Shown: positions 1 to 6,352 of the stretch, in pieces
Layout: every line of letters begins with the position of its first letter
Position numbering within the stretch: the stretch's first letter is position 1
Assembly (NCBI RefSeq): GCF_020829685.1
Contig: NZ_JAIVFR010000172.1
Coordinates: forward strand, 1 to 9,709
Source of the DNA: Nostoc sp. CHAB 5715
GTDB lineage: Bacteria; Cyanobacteriota; Cyanobacteriia; Cyanobacteriales; Nostocaceae
DNA: 9,709 nt
Reading direction: 5' to 3'
Position numbers and translations under genes: made by a program
The notes under the pieces: generated by a model
Told to the model about the DNA's origin: nothing
The model's database searches: none
Seen by the model: only the letters and a program-made list of their open reading frames with translations

Positions 1-2
1 AC

Positions 3-197
3 GTGTCAACTTAACGTAAAAGCCATGTCCCGCAAGGAACTGAAGTTCCTTGCTAATAGCGAAAGTCTTCTTTTGATGACTAAATATAGCCAAAAATCTT
101 TAGTCTACTTCAGTAGACTTTAGCTATAAGCCCTGAAATTCATTTCTGGGCGGGCGTGTCAGCCAACAGATAAGCGATTTTTAGCTTAAGTTGACAC
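3..197. mobile_element. MITE-like element with 12-bp terminal inverted repeats
   Basis: Positions 3-14 (GTGTCAACTTAA) are an exact inverted copy of 186-197 (TTAAGTTGACAC), and the similarity continues imperfectly a few bases inward. The interior holds three compact hairpins: 32-41/44-53 (10 bp, 2-nt loop), 102-109/112-119 (8 bp, 2-nt loop) and 131-139/142-150 (9 bp, one mismatch). No reading frame of useful length lies inside. This fits a non-autonomous insertion element, or a remnant of a transposon end that encodes a structured RNA. The left flank is cut by the window, so a target duplication cannot be tested. The parent transposase family is not identified. Confidence 0.6.
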
Positions 198-297
198 CAA
201 TGAGCATTGCTGTGCCCCTACCGCGTGGTCTATTTACCTGAAAATAGCTGTAAACTAATTAGGCGTTACTACATGAGCGTCTTTGGGCGTGGATAGG

Positions 298-326
298 TTG
301 ATTCAAAATATGAAGCATTAAATATT
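298..326 (+). promoter_or_regulatory. Possible promoter ahead of the cobalamin riboswitch
   Basis: TTGATT (298-303) and AATATT (321-326) are separated by 17 bp. Each matches four of six bases of the sigma-70 consensus hexamers. A start near 333 would place the riboswitch at the 5' end of the transcript. This is pattern matching only. Confidence 0.3.
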
Positions 327-441
327 CTGACTACGTTCTCGTGCTAAATTACTAAAGCTTGGAGTTGGGAAACTCCGGTGAAATTCCGGGACTGTGCCGC
401 AGCTGTGATGGGATCACCCAAGTCAGAATGCCAACTCTCAA
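325..441 (+). promoter_or_regulatory. Cobalamin riboswitch
   Basis: The conserved core is readable in order: GTGC (345-348), GGGAAACTCCGGTGAAA (367-383), TTCCGGGACTGTGCCGCAGCTGTGA (in pieces from 384 to 408), a small variable hairpin TGGG-ATCA-CCCA (409-420), then the B12-box-like AAGTCAGAATGCC (420-432). This is the family that binds adenosyl- or related cobalamins and switches off synthesis or uptake genes when the vitamin is plentiful. It lies directly upstream of cobG, as expected for feedback control of cobalamin synthesis. The 3' edge is fairly secure; the 5' edge is approximate because the outer stem is hard to place by eye. Confidence 0.9.
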
Positions 442-468
442 GATGTCCTCAAGACACGCTCACCATCT

Positions 469-502
469 ACTCCCTGCGTTGCACGGGGAAGGAGTTCTAA
501 GT
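469..502 (+). promoter_or_regulatory. RBS-sequestering hairpin (expression platform) and Shine-Dalgarno of cobG
   Basis: A strong purine-rich Shine-Dalgarno, GGGGAAGGAG (485-494), lies 8 nt before a TTG codon at 503. Just upstream, CCCTGC (472-477) can pair with GCA-c-GGG (481-487), and ACTCC (469-473) can alternatively pair with GGAGT (491-495). Either fold would hide the ribosome-binding site. This suggests that the riboswitch acts on translation initiation and supports 503 as the true start, rather than ATG or TTG codons inside the riboswitch. The folding is inferred by eye. Confidence 0.55.
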
Positions 503-2074
503 TTGGTTTCTGGATTTGCCACTTGTCCTGGCTTGTTTTATGCTACACCCGCCGCCGATGGTATATTATCTCGCATTAGAATACCAGGTGGAATTATTAG
601 TAGTCAGCAGTGCCGTGCGATCGCAGATATAGCAGAACAGCACGGTGGCGGCTATGTAGATGTGACTAATCGAGCTAACCTGCAAGTCCGTGAAATCCGC
701 ACGGGGATAAATGCTGAGGTTCTGAAACATCTACAGGATATAGGATTGGGTTCTCGCAATCCTGTTGTAGACCACATCCGCAATATTATGACCAGCCCAA
801 CTGCTGGTATCGACCCGCAGGAATTAATCGACACCCGCCCTTTTGTCCAAGGTTGGGATGATTATATTGCTGCACATCCGGCGCTTTCGGGACTGTCGGC
901 AAAATTTAGCGTTTGCTTTGATGGTGGTGGGATAATTCGGGTGTGCGATCGCTTGAATGATATCTTATTTGCTGCTGTCTTAGTTGACGGTAATGTTTAC
1001 TTCCGCCTCCATCTCAGTGTAGGTGCAAAGGGTCAACCGCCCAGCGATATGGGAATTTTGTTGCCACCAGAGAAATGTTTGCCCGTCTTGGCAGCTTTGG
1101 CGGATGTCTATCTAGCTCATAGTAATACTACAAGTAAGCGTAAGCTACGTCTCTTAGAGTTATTAAATATTTTGGGTTGTGAAAATTATCTCCAGGAAGT
1201 TAAACAGTGTTTACCTTTTTCTCTTTTATGCAGTGAAGTAAGAAAAGACCTAACCCCCCAACCCCCTTCCCTCGTAGGGAAGGGGGAGAAATTCTCCCCT
1301 CTCCTTGCAGGAGAGGGGTTGGGGGAGAGGTCAAATGCTAAGTATCAGCATATTGGTATCCACCCGCAACGTCAGCAAGGCTTATTTTACCTTGGTGTCG
1401 TCTTACCCCTTGGGCGACTGGAGAGTAGCCAGATGCGGGGTTTAGCAGATTTAGCAGCAAAATACGGTAGCGGCACTCTTCGGTTAACCCCCTGGCAAAA
1501 TTTGCTGATAACAGATATTCCTCAGCAATGGGTTGCTGATGTCCAAAGTGAAATTGTTTTCTTAGGATTGGATTCCTCAGCAACTAACATCAAGAGTGCA
1601 TTAGTTGCCTGTTCTGGAAAAAATGGTTGCGCCGCTTCTGCCACAGATACCAAAGATCATGCGTTGGCATTGGCAAAGTATCTTGAAACTCGGGTTACTC
1701 TGGATTGTCCAGTTAATATCCACTTTAGCGGCTGCGAAAAATCCTGCGCCCAGCATAGCAAGAGTGATATTACTCTGCTTGGTGTCAGCATTGAGGCTGA
1801 CAATGGAACTGTGGAAGGCTATCACGTTTATGTTGGTGATAGCAAGGAGAAATTCGGATGTGAACTATATCAAAATGTAACTTTTGCCAAACTACCTGCA
1901 TTAATAGAGCAAATGCTATATGTATATAAAATTCAACGTCTAAATTCTAATGAGTCTTTTGGGGAATTTGCTAATCGATATGCGATCGCCCAATTACAGC
2001 AGTTATTTAATATTATTCTTAATTCATTTGTAAATAACAAGATTCCCAACTTTTTAGAGAAGTCGGCAATCTGA
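503..2074 (+). CDS. cobG: Precorrin-3B synthase CobG
   Basis: CobG converts precorrin-3A to precorrin-3B with O2, the ring-contraction-priming step of the aerobic cobalamin pathway. It belongs to the sulfite/nitrite reductase-like ferredoxin fold with a 4Fe-4S centre. From TTG 503 (523 aa) the protein opens with VSGFATCPGLFYATPAADG and contains RIRIPGG, a family hallmark. Iron-sulfur ligands are visible as C-X5-C (Cys370 and Cys376) followed by C-X3-C in SGCEKSC (Cys411 and Cys415). The frame is open upstream to 359, but that part is riboswitch. Residues about 247-278 are not CobG sequence: they are a translated dispersed hairpin repeat (1247-1332), which makes the protein longer than typical relatives. 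The C-terminal 30-40 residues also look like a poorly conserved tail. It is the first gene of a cobG-cobH-cobI set under the riboswitch. Function is confident; whether the inserted loop is tolerated is not known. Confidence 0.9.
   Translation: MVSGFATCPGLFYATPAADGILSRIRIPGGIISSQQCRAIADIAEQHGGGYVDVTNRANLQVREIRTGINAEVLKHLQDIGLGSRNPVVDHIRNIMTSPTAGIDPQELIDTRPFVQGWDDYIAAHPALSGLSAKFSVCFDGGGIIRVCDRLNDILFAAVLVDGNVYFRLHLSVGAKGQPPSDMGILLPPEKCLPVLAALADVYLAHSNTTSKRKLRLLELLNILGCENYLQEVKQCLPFSLLCSEVRKDLTPQPPSLVGKGEKFSPLLAGEGLGERSNAKYQHIGIHPQRQQGLFYLGVVLPLGRLESSQMRGLADLAAKYGSGTLRLTPWQNLLITDIPQQWVADVQSEIVFLGLDSSATNIKSALVACSGKNGCAASATDTKDHALALAKYLETRVTLDCPVNIHFSGCEKSCAQHSKSDITLLGVSIEADNGTVEGYHVYVGDSKEKFGCELYQNVTFAKLPALIEQMLYVYKIQRLNSNESFGEFANRYAIAQLQQLFNIILNSFVNNKIPNFLEKSAI
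1247..1332. repeat. Dispersed multi-hairpin repeat inserted in frame in cobG
   Basis: The outer arms GACCT (1247-1251) and AGGTC (1328-1332) enclose two perfect hairpins: CCCCCTTCCC/GGGAAGGGGG (1262-1271/1277-1286, 5-nt loop) and CCCCTCTCC/GGAGAGGGG (1296-1304/1310-1318, 5-nt loop). The same architecture recurs between genes at 7870-7965, with an identical CCCCCTTCCC/GGGAAGGGGG stem. Here it is translated without stops, giving a Pro/Gly/Leu-rich peptide that has no place in CobG. Confidence 0.8.
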
Positions 2075-2164
2075 ACCTTTCGATTTTTATTTGTCAATCT
2101 AAAATCCTAAGCTGATGCGCGTCTAGATTGTACATTGCAATCGTTAATATTGTCCTTTGAAATA

Positions 2165-2259
2165 CAAATGACTAATACTTCGACTACGCCCTTCTCTACG
2201 AGAGGCTGCGCCAACGGCTACGCTCAGGACAAGCTCAGTACAAGTGACAAATGACTAAT
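2165..2259. repeat. Composite intergenic repeat with nested insertion
   Basis: CAAATGACTAAT occurs at 2165-2176 and again at 2248-2259. Between the copies, CTACGC is duplicated at 2184-2189 and 2218-2223, bracketing about 28 bp that contain CTTCTCTACGAGAGGCTGCG (2191-2210), a sequence style widely dispersed in Nostoc-type genomes. Removing that block restores a continuous TTCGACTACGCTCAGGAC. The cobG-cobH gap (2075-2312) holds nothing else that I recognise. Confidence 0.5.
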
Positions 2260-2312
2260 GACAACCCTTACGAGTAAATATCCAATTTTATTTGCGTAAC
2301 AGCTTAAATCGA

Positions 2313-2939
2313 ATGCCCGACTACATCCGAGATGCCAACGAAATCTACCGCAATTCCTTTGCAATCATCCGGTCAGAAGCGAACCTAGATGTGCTGCCAC
2401 CAGATGTAGCAAAAGTTGCTGTACGTCTCATTCATGCCTGTGGAATGACGGATATTATCACTGACTTGGGATATTCACCAACAGCAGTACAATCTGCAAG
2501 GGCAGCCCTAGCAGCAGGAGCGCCAATTCTGTGCGACTGCCGAATGGTTGCTGATGGCGTTACCAGGCGGCGGTTGTCTGCAAATAATCAAGTTATCTGT
2601 ACCCTTAATGAGCCGGAAGTGCCAGAAATTGCCCAGCGTCTAAATACTACAAGGTCAGCGGCAGCCCTGGAATTATGGCGATCGCACCTCGAAGGCTCGG
2701 TGATCGCAATTGGCAATGCGCCCACAGCACTGTTTAGGCTGTTAGAAATGCTCGATGAAGGAGCGCCCAAGCCTGCTATTATCTTAGGCTTTCCAGTTGG
2801 GTTTGTCGGTGCAGCCGAATCAAAAGCCGCATTGGCAGCAGACAGCAAAAATGTACCATTTTTAACCTTACATGGTCGGCGCGGTGGGAGTGCGATCGCA
2901 GCCGCAGCAGTTAACGCCCTGGCAACGGAGGAAGAATAA
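2313..2939 (+). CDS. cobH: Precorrin-8X methylmutase CobH
   Basis: CobH catalyses the 1,5-sigmatropic shift of the C-11 methyl to C-12, turning precorrin-8X into hydrogenobyrinic acid. From ATG 2313 the product is 208 aa, matching the family's usual length of about 210, and begins MPDYIRDANEIY, where the family begins. A TTG at 2292 would add seven unsupported residues. His41 in RLIHACGMTDI is the catalytic histidine position. Other conserved stretches are CDCRMV (74-79), GNAPTALFRLLE (134-145), GFPVGFVGA (159-167) and GRRGGSAIA (188-196). No clear Shine-Dalgarno precedes the start. It lies about 240 bp after cobG and overlaps cobI by one base, so cobH and cobI are probably translationally coupled. 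Confidence 0.93.
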   Translation: MPDYIRDANEIYRNSFAIIRSEANLDVLPPDVAKVAVRLIHACGMTDIITDLGYSPTAVQSARAALAAGAPILCDCRMVADGVTRRRLSANNQVICTLNEPEVPEIAQRLNTTRSAAALELWRSHLEGSVIAIGNAPTALFRLLEMLDEGAPKPAIILGFPVGFVGAAESKAALAADSKNVPFLTLHGRRGGSAIAAAAVNALATEEE

Positions 2940-3646
2940 TGATGAAAACTAAAGGTCGTCTTTATGGAATTGGTGTCGGCCCAGGCGATCCCGAACTATT
3001 GACTCTGAAAGCACTGCGGTTATTACGTGCGGCTCCTGTGGTAGCCTATCAATCAGCCACAGATAAAGAAAGTATTGCTAGAGCGATCGTGGCGCAGTAT
3101 CTACCTGGCAATCAAATTGAGGTGTTATTTCATCTCCCCCGCGCTTTGGAACCAGAAAAGGCCAAGTCTATTTATGACAAGGAAATTGAACCAATCGCCG
3201 ACCATTTAGCAGCCGGTCGAGATGTCGTAGTGCTGTGCGAGGGCGATCCATTTTTCTATGGTTCGTTTATGTACCTGTTCACGCGGTTATGTGACCAGTA
3301 TGAAACAGAAGTTGTCCCCGGAGTTTCTTCGCTGATGGCTTGTCCGGTAGCCTTGGGTGTACCTTTCACCTACTACACCGATATCCTCACAGTCTTACCC
3401 GCGCCATTGCCAGCAGAAGAACTAACTACACATCTGCTGATGACCGATGCAGCCGCAATTATGAAGCTAGGTCGTCACTTTACCAAAGTACGAGATATTC
3501 TGCATAAATTAGGGCTAGCATCACGGGCAAGATATATTGAGCGGGCATCAACATTACAGCAACGCATCGTACCTCTGGATGAAGTTGATCCAGCCAAAGT
3601 ACCCTATTTCTCAATGATTGTGATTCCAACTAAGAATCGACTATAG
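2939..3646 (+). CDS. cobI: Precorrin-2 C(20)-methyltransferase CobI
   Basis: CobI is the SAM-dependent uroporphyrinogen-III-methylase-like enzyme that methylates precorrin-2 at C-20 to give precorrin-3A, the substrate of CobG encoded two genes upstream. The 235-aa product shows the family's N-terminal loop GIGVGPGDPELLTLKA (10-25), the cofactor-site motif CEGDPFFYGSFMYL (100-113) and VVPGVSS (125-131). The start codon overlaps the cobH stop (TAATG), and GGAGGAA (2927-2933) is well placed for ATG 2939; ATG 2942 is equally possible. Downstream, 3647-3744 holds only three near-identical heptamers (3658-3678) before the next gene, and no terminator is evident. Confidence 0.94.
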   Translation: MMKTKGRLYGIGVGPGDPELLTLKALRLLRAAPVVAYQSATDKESIARAIVAQYLPGNQIEVLFHLPRALEPEKAKSIYDKEIEPIADHLAAGRDVVVLCEGDPFFYGSFMYLFTRLCDQYETEVVPGVSSLMACPVALGVPFTYYTDILTVLPAPLPAEELTTHLLMTDAAAIMKLGRHFTKVRDILHKLGLASRARYIERASTLQQRIVPLDEVDPAKVPYFSMIVIPTKNRL

Positions 3647-3657
3647 ACCTTAAAATA

Positions 3658-3678
3658 ATTCGTAATTTGTAATTCGTA
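3658..3678. repeat. Heptamer short tandem repeat
   Basis: ATTCGTA (3658-3664), ATTTGTA (3665-3671) and ATTCGTA (3672-3678) stand head to tail. This is a short array of the heptanucleotide type common between genes in filamentous cyanobacteria. Confidence 0.6.
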
Positions 3679-3744
3679 AGTAGGCGAGAAGAAATCAAAG
3701 GTTCTTGACAGAAACGGGGATTAAAGAAGCGGGGACTGAAAACG

Positions 3745-4065
3745 ATGAAATATAAAGGATATGAAGCATCTGTAGAATTTGATGCTGAGGCAGAAATTTT
3801 TCACGGTGAAGTAATTAATATTCGGGACGTGATTACTTTTCAAGGTAGTAGCGTAGATGAACTAAAACAAGCTTTTTCTGATTCAGTGGATGATTATTTA
3901 AATTTTTGTAGAGAACGTGGAGAGGAGGCTGATAAGCCATTCTCAGGTAAATTCATGGTGAGAATTGACCCTGATTTACACAAAAAAATTGTATTTCTTG
4001 CAAAGAAAGAGGGACAAAGCCTTAACTCCTTGGTCGAAAAAAGCTTGCGCCTGTACGCTAGTTAA
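3745..4065 (+). CDS. HicB-family antitoxin-like protein, no HicA partner
   Basis: The 106-aa product fits the HicB two-part plan. An N-terminal partial RNase-H-like fold (about residues 1-65, with YKGYEASVEFDAEAEIFHGEV and FQGSSVDELKQAFSDSVDDYL) is followed by a ribbon-helix-helix DNA-binding tail (about 68-104, FMVRIDPDLHKKIVFLAKKEGQSLNSLVEKSL). In toxin-antitoxin loci HicB neutralises the mRNA-cleaving toxin HicA and represses its own promoter. No HicA frame fits in the 98 bp upstream, and none follows, so this copy is solitary and may act only as a small repressor. A 12-bp perfect palindrome, TTAGTTAACTAA (4067-4078), sits just after its stop and could be a binding site, though nothing proves it. 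The rest of the gap to arsR (4079-4264) holds nothing I can identify. Confidence 0.8.
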   Translation: MKYKGYEASVEFDAEAEIFHGEVINIRDVITFQGSSVDELKQAFSDSVDDYLNFCRERGEEADKPFSGKFMVRIDPDLHKKIVFLAKKEGQSLNSLVEKSLRLYAS

Positions 4066-4264
4066 GTTAGTTAACTAATAGCAATTACAGCACGAATACC
4101 AAAAAAACTCGGTCAAGCAATTATCATTATCAATAAATCTTCAAAAACAAGACAGTACTCCAATTACTGCTGGTGGACTTTTTTGGTCAGACACTTCGGG
4201 CCTTTTTAAGTACTAATACTATTCAATTAGACTTTACCATAAAGAAATACTTCAAGAAAAGTTG

Positions 4265-4591
4265 ATGGTTTCTAATAGCACCTTCACTCCTGATACGATC
4301 GCTGCTGGCTTTTATGCCCTGTCTGACCCCCTACGGATTAAAGTATTAGAACTTCTGCGCTCTCAAGAACTATGCGTGTGTGACCTGTGCGACCATCTGG
4401 GAACCACTCAGTCTAAACTGTCTTTTCACCTCAAAACCCTGAAAGAAGCTGGCTTAGTTCGCGCTCGTCAAGAAGGGCGCTGGATTTACTACAGCCTCAA
4501 TCTGCCGCAGTTTGTTGTTTTAGAGCAGTATCTAGCAGAATTCCGCCGCTTTAGCCCAATATTGCCTATTCGTCCCCCCTGCGAAACTTAA
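4265..4591 (+). CDS. arsR: Arsenic-responsive ArsR-family repressor
   Basis: This 108-aa winged-helix protein (from ATG 4265; a TTG at 4262 is the alternative) has the ArsR core: a helix FYALSDPLRIKVLELLR (16-32), the metalloid-sensing ELCVCDLCDHL (36-45), a recognition helix TTQSKLSFHLKTLKEAGLV (48-65) and a wing RQEGRWIYYSL (69-79). Cys37, Cys39 and Cys42 give the C-X-C-X2-C pattern of E. coli-type ArsR, in which these thiols bind As(III) or Sb(III) and release the repressor from DNA. Another Cys is at 106. It precedes an ACR3 efflux gene in the same orientation. The 105-bp gap contains two candidate operators, which implies that ArsR controls the genes downstream and possibly itself. Confidence 0.93.
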   Translation: MVSNSTFTPDTIAAGFYALSDPLRIKVLELLRSQELCVCDLCDHLGTTQSKLSFHLKTLKEAGLVRARQEGRWIYYSLNLPQFVVLEQYLAEFRRFSPILPIRPPCET

Positions 4592-4597
4592 AAATCC

Positions 4598-4616
4598 ATC
4601 AATTTTTTTTGTAATG
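4598..4616 (+). promoter_or_regulatory. Candidate ArsR operator, copy 1
   Basis: ATCAATTTTTTTTGTAATG lies 6 bp after the arsR stop. It is an ATCAA-N6-TTGTA imperfect inverted repeat and matches copy 2 at 18 of 19 positions. Its assignment rests on the repeat and on its position between arsR and acr3. Confidence 0.5.
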
Positions 4617-4643
4617 TTTTGTTTCCTGCTAGCTCTTTAGACA

Positions 4644-4671
4644 TTGACAAATCAATTTTTTTTGAAATGAT
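4644..4671 (+). promoter_or_regulatory. Putative acr3 promoter
   Basis: A perfect -35 hexamer TTGACA (4644-4649) is followed after 16 bp by AATGAT (4666-4671, four of six consensus bases). Candidate operator copy 2 fills the spacer exactly, so a bound ArsR would block polymerase. Transcription would start near 4680, just ahead of the gene. Confidence 0.5.
4651..4669 (+). promoter_or_regulatory. Candidate ArsR operator, copy 2
   Basis: ATCAATTTTTTTTGAAATG contains ATCAA-N6-TTGAA, an imperfect inverted repeat of the ArsR/SmtB operator style. It begins 53 bp after copy 1, close to five helical turns, so two dimers would bind on the same DNA face. It lies between the -35 and -10 of the putative acr3 promoter. 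Confidence 0.55.
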
Positions 4672-4696
4672 AGAGGTATGCTCTTGATATAGGTCA

Positions 4697-5758
4697 ATGA
4701 ACAAAAAGACTTCAAAACACCTCTCTTTTATTGACCGCTTCCTGACCTTGTGGATTTTTTTAGCAATGGCTCTTGGTGTTGGTGTGGGCTATTTCTTTCC
4801 TGGAGTAGAAGCCTTTATCAACCAGTTCCAAGTAGGAACAACGAATATACCAATTGCCATTGGGTTAATTCTGATGATGTATCCGCCCCTAGCCAAGGTG
4901 CGGTATGAAGATTTAGGGGATGTATTTCGCAACGGTAAAATTCTCGGTATATCACTACTTCAGAATTGGATCATTGGGCCAATTCTGATGTTTGCTCTAG
5001 CGGCTACCTTTTTACACGGTTATCCAGAATACATGACGGGATTGATTCTGATTGGATTAGCTCGTTGTATTGCAATGGTAGTTGTGTGGAGCGACTTGGC
5101 ACGAGGCAATACAGAATACACGGCTGGATTGGTTGCTTTCAATAGTATCTTTCAAGTTATCTTTTATAGCCCTTATGCATGGTTCTTCATGACTATACTG
5201 CCGCCACTATTTGGGTTACAAAGCAGTGTTGTTAATGTCAGCATTGCCGAAATTGCCCAAAGTGTGTTTATCTATCTTGGTATTCCCTTTTTAGCTGGAT
5301 TTTTCACTCGTTACTTCTTAGTAAAAGTGAAAAGCAAGCAGTGGTATCACGAGGAATTTGTGAATAAAATTAGCCCGATCACGTTGATTGCTCTGTTATT
5401 TACAATCGTGGTTATGTTCAGCTTGAAAGGGAATTTGATCGTTCAAATACCCTTAGATGTGGTGAAGATTGCAATTCCCCTGATTGTCTACTTCGTCATC
5501 ATGTTTCTGGTTAGCTTTTACATGGCTTGGCGGATTAAGACAGACTATTCTAGAGCCACAAGTGTAGCATTTACAGCCGCCGGAAATAATTTTGAACTTG
5601 CGATCGCAGTTGCGATCGCAGTATTTGGCATTAATTCGGGTGTTGCTTTTGCTGCCGTCGTCGGGCCTCTGGTGGAAGTGCCTGTATTGATTGGTCTTGT
5701 TAATGTTGCTTTCTGGTTTGAAAAACGTTATTTTTTGCCATCAGAATCAAGAACCTGA
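4697..5758 (+). CDS. acr3: ACR3-type arsenite efflux permease
   Basis: ACR3 proteins are about ten-helix inner-membrane antiporters that expel arsenite using the proton gradient. The 353-aa length is typical. The sequence is a run of hydrophobic segments from about residue 13 ([19 protein letters not shown]) to 340. The conserved thiolate is visible in [12 protein letters not shown] (Cys124), as is the essential acidic residue in [17 protein letters not shown] (Glu300); the corresponding Cys and Glu are required in characterised ACR3 transporters. [13 protein letters not shown] (62-74) is another hallmark. It follows arsR with its own putative promoter and operators. Two overlapping-style HIP1 sites, 5600-5607 and 5612-5619, fall in the Glu300 helix. 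In cyanobacterial annotation the gene is often called arsB, but it is not the E. coli ArsB family. Confidence 0.95.
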   Translation: MNKKTSKHLSFIDRFLTLWIFLAMALGVGVGYFFPGVEAFINQFQVGTTNIPIAIGLILMMYPPLAKVRYEDLGDVFRNGKILGISLLQNWIIGPILMFALAATFLHGYPEYMTGLILIGLARCIAMVVVWSDLARGNTEYTAGLVAFNSIFQVIFYSPYAWFFMTILPPLFGLQSSVVNVSIAEIAQSVFIYLGIPFLAGFFTRYFLVKVKSKQWYHEEFVNKISPITLIALLFTIVVMFSLKGNLIVQIPLDVVKIAIPLIVYFVIMFLVSFYMAWRIKTDYSRATSVAFTAAGNNFELAIAVAIAVFGINSGVAFAAVVGPLVEVPVLIGLVNVAFWFEKRYFLPSESRT

Positions 5759-5802
5759 TTGATAAATTTAGTCTTTAAACCTCCCTTGGACATCCAGTCG
5801 CA

Positions 5803-5840
5803 CAGAATCCATGCTGGATTCTGGCTCCTGAATTCTGAAT
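5803..5840. repeat. Hairpin plus short direct repeat between acr3 and the phosphatase gene
   Basis: CAGAATCC (5803-5810) pairs perfectly with GGATTCTG (5816-5823) across a 5-nt loop. It is followed by GAATTCTGAATTCT (5830-5843), a direct duplication of GAATTCT. It looks like another dispersed intergenic repeat. The frame of the next gene is open through it, but translation more likely begins at 5882. Confidence 0.45.
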
Positions 5841-5881
5841 TCTTCTTCGGTAATACTGAGATTAAACTAAGGCTCGAACCA

Positions 5882-6352
5882 ATGGAGCAAGAAACAATTC
5901 AACCAATTTCAGAGAACCTGTGGTGGGTAATTCCAGGAAAACTGGCAGGTGTTCGTAAGCCAATGGCAGAGGAGTTGACAGAGTTACGGGCTACTGGTAT
6001 TAGTGCGATCGTCTCCCTTATGGATGACCCCTCTAACCTAGATTTGTATCAAAAAGCAAACATTCCTCATCTGTGGTTGCCAATCAAAGGTGGCACTGCA
6101 CCCAGCCTAGAGCAGCTTCAGGAATTACAAAACTTCATTGACTCTCAAAAAGGCATTGGCAACGCTGTTGCAGTTCATTGCACCAGTGGAAGGCGAAGAA
6201 CGGGAACGATACTGGCTTCTTACCTGATTTACACTGGCTCGTCTTTTAACGACGCAATACAGAAAATCCAACACGCAAATCCTGATGTTGAATTGCGAGA
6301 AGCCCAAAGCACCTTTTTGCGAGAGTTGGAGGAGAATAAACAATTACCATGA
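5882..6352 (+). CDS. Dual-specificity phosphatase-like protein of the ars cluster
   Basis: The 156-aa product (ATG 5882) carries the cysteine-phosphatase signature [10 protein letters not shown] (99-108): nucleophile Cys100 and phosphate-binding Arg106 in C-X5-R. Upstream landmarks of the small Cdc14/DSP-like fold are [14 protein letters not shown] (14-27), [12 protein letters not shown] (39-50) and [17 protein letters not shown] (63-79). In many relatives the last motif carries a general-acid Asp after 'LPI-x'; here it reads K69-G70, so the usual acid appears absent. The gene lies between acr3 and arsH and overlaps arsH by four bases (ATGA), which strongly suggests a role in arsenic metabolism. 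A cysteine-phosphatase fold could in principle serve in arsenate reduction, as low-molecular-weight PTP-like ArsC does, but that is inference. The frame extends upstream to 5759, although those 41 residues are hairpin repeat rather than protein. Confidence 0.8.
   Translation: MEQETIQPISENLWWVIPGKLAGVRKPMAEELTELRATGISAIVSLMDDPSNLDLYQKANIPHLWLPIKGGTAPSLEQLQELQNFIDSQKGIGNAVAVHCTSGRRRTGTILASYLIYTGSSFNDAIQKIQHANPDVELREAQSTFLRELEENKQLP

Noticed and set aside
359..502. N-terminal extension of cobG starting at 359, 428 or 443
   Set aside because: These codons lie in or right after the cobalamin riboswitch, and the family begins near VSGFATCPGLFY. The only good Shine-Dalgarno serves 503.
3680..3744. 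Remnant of a hicA toxin gene before hicB
   Set aside because: A frame reading GIKEAGTENDEI faintly recalls the HicA C-terminus, but it is too short and too weak to support.
4129..4144. Third ArsR operator upstream of arsR
   Set aside because: ATCAA-N6-TTCAA matches only partly, lacks the T-tract of the two good copies and lies about 120 bp from the arsR start.
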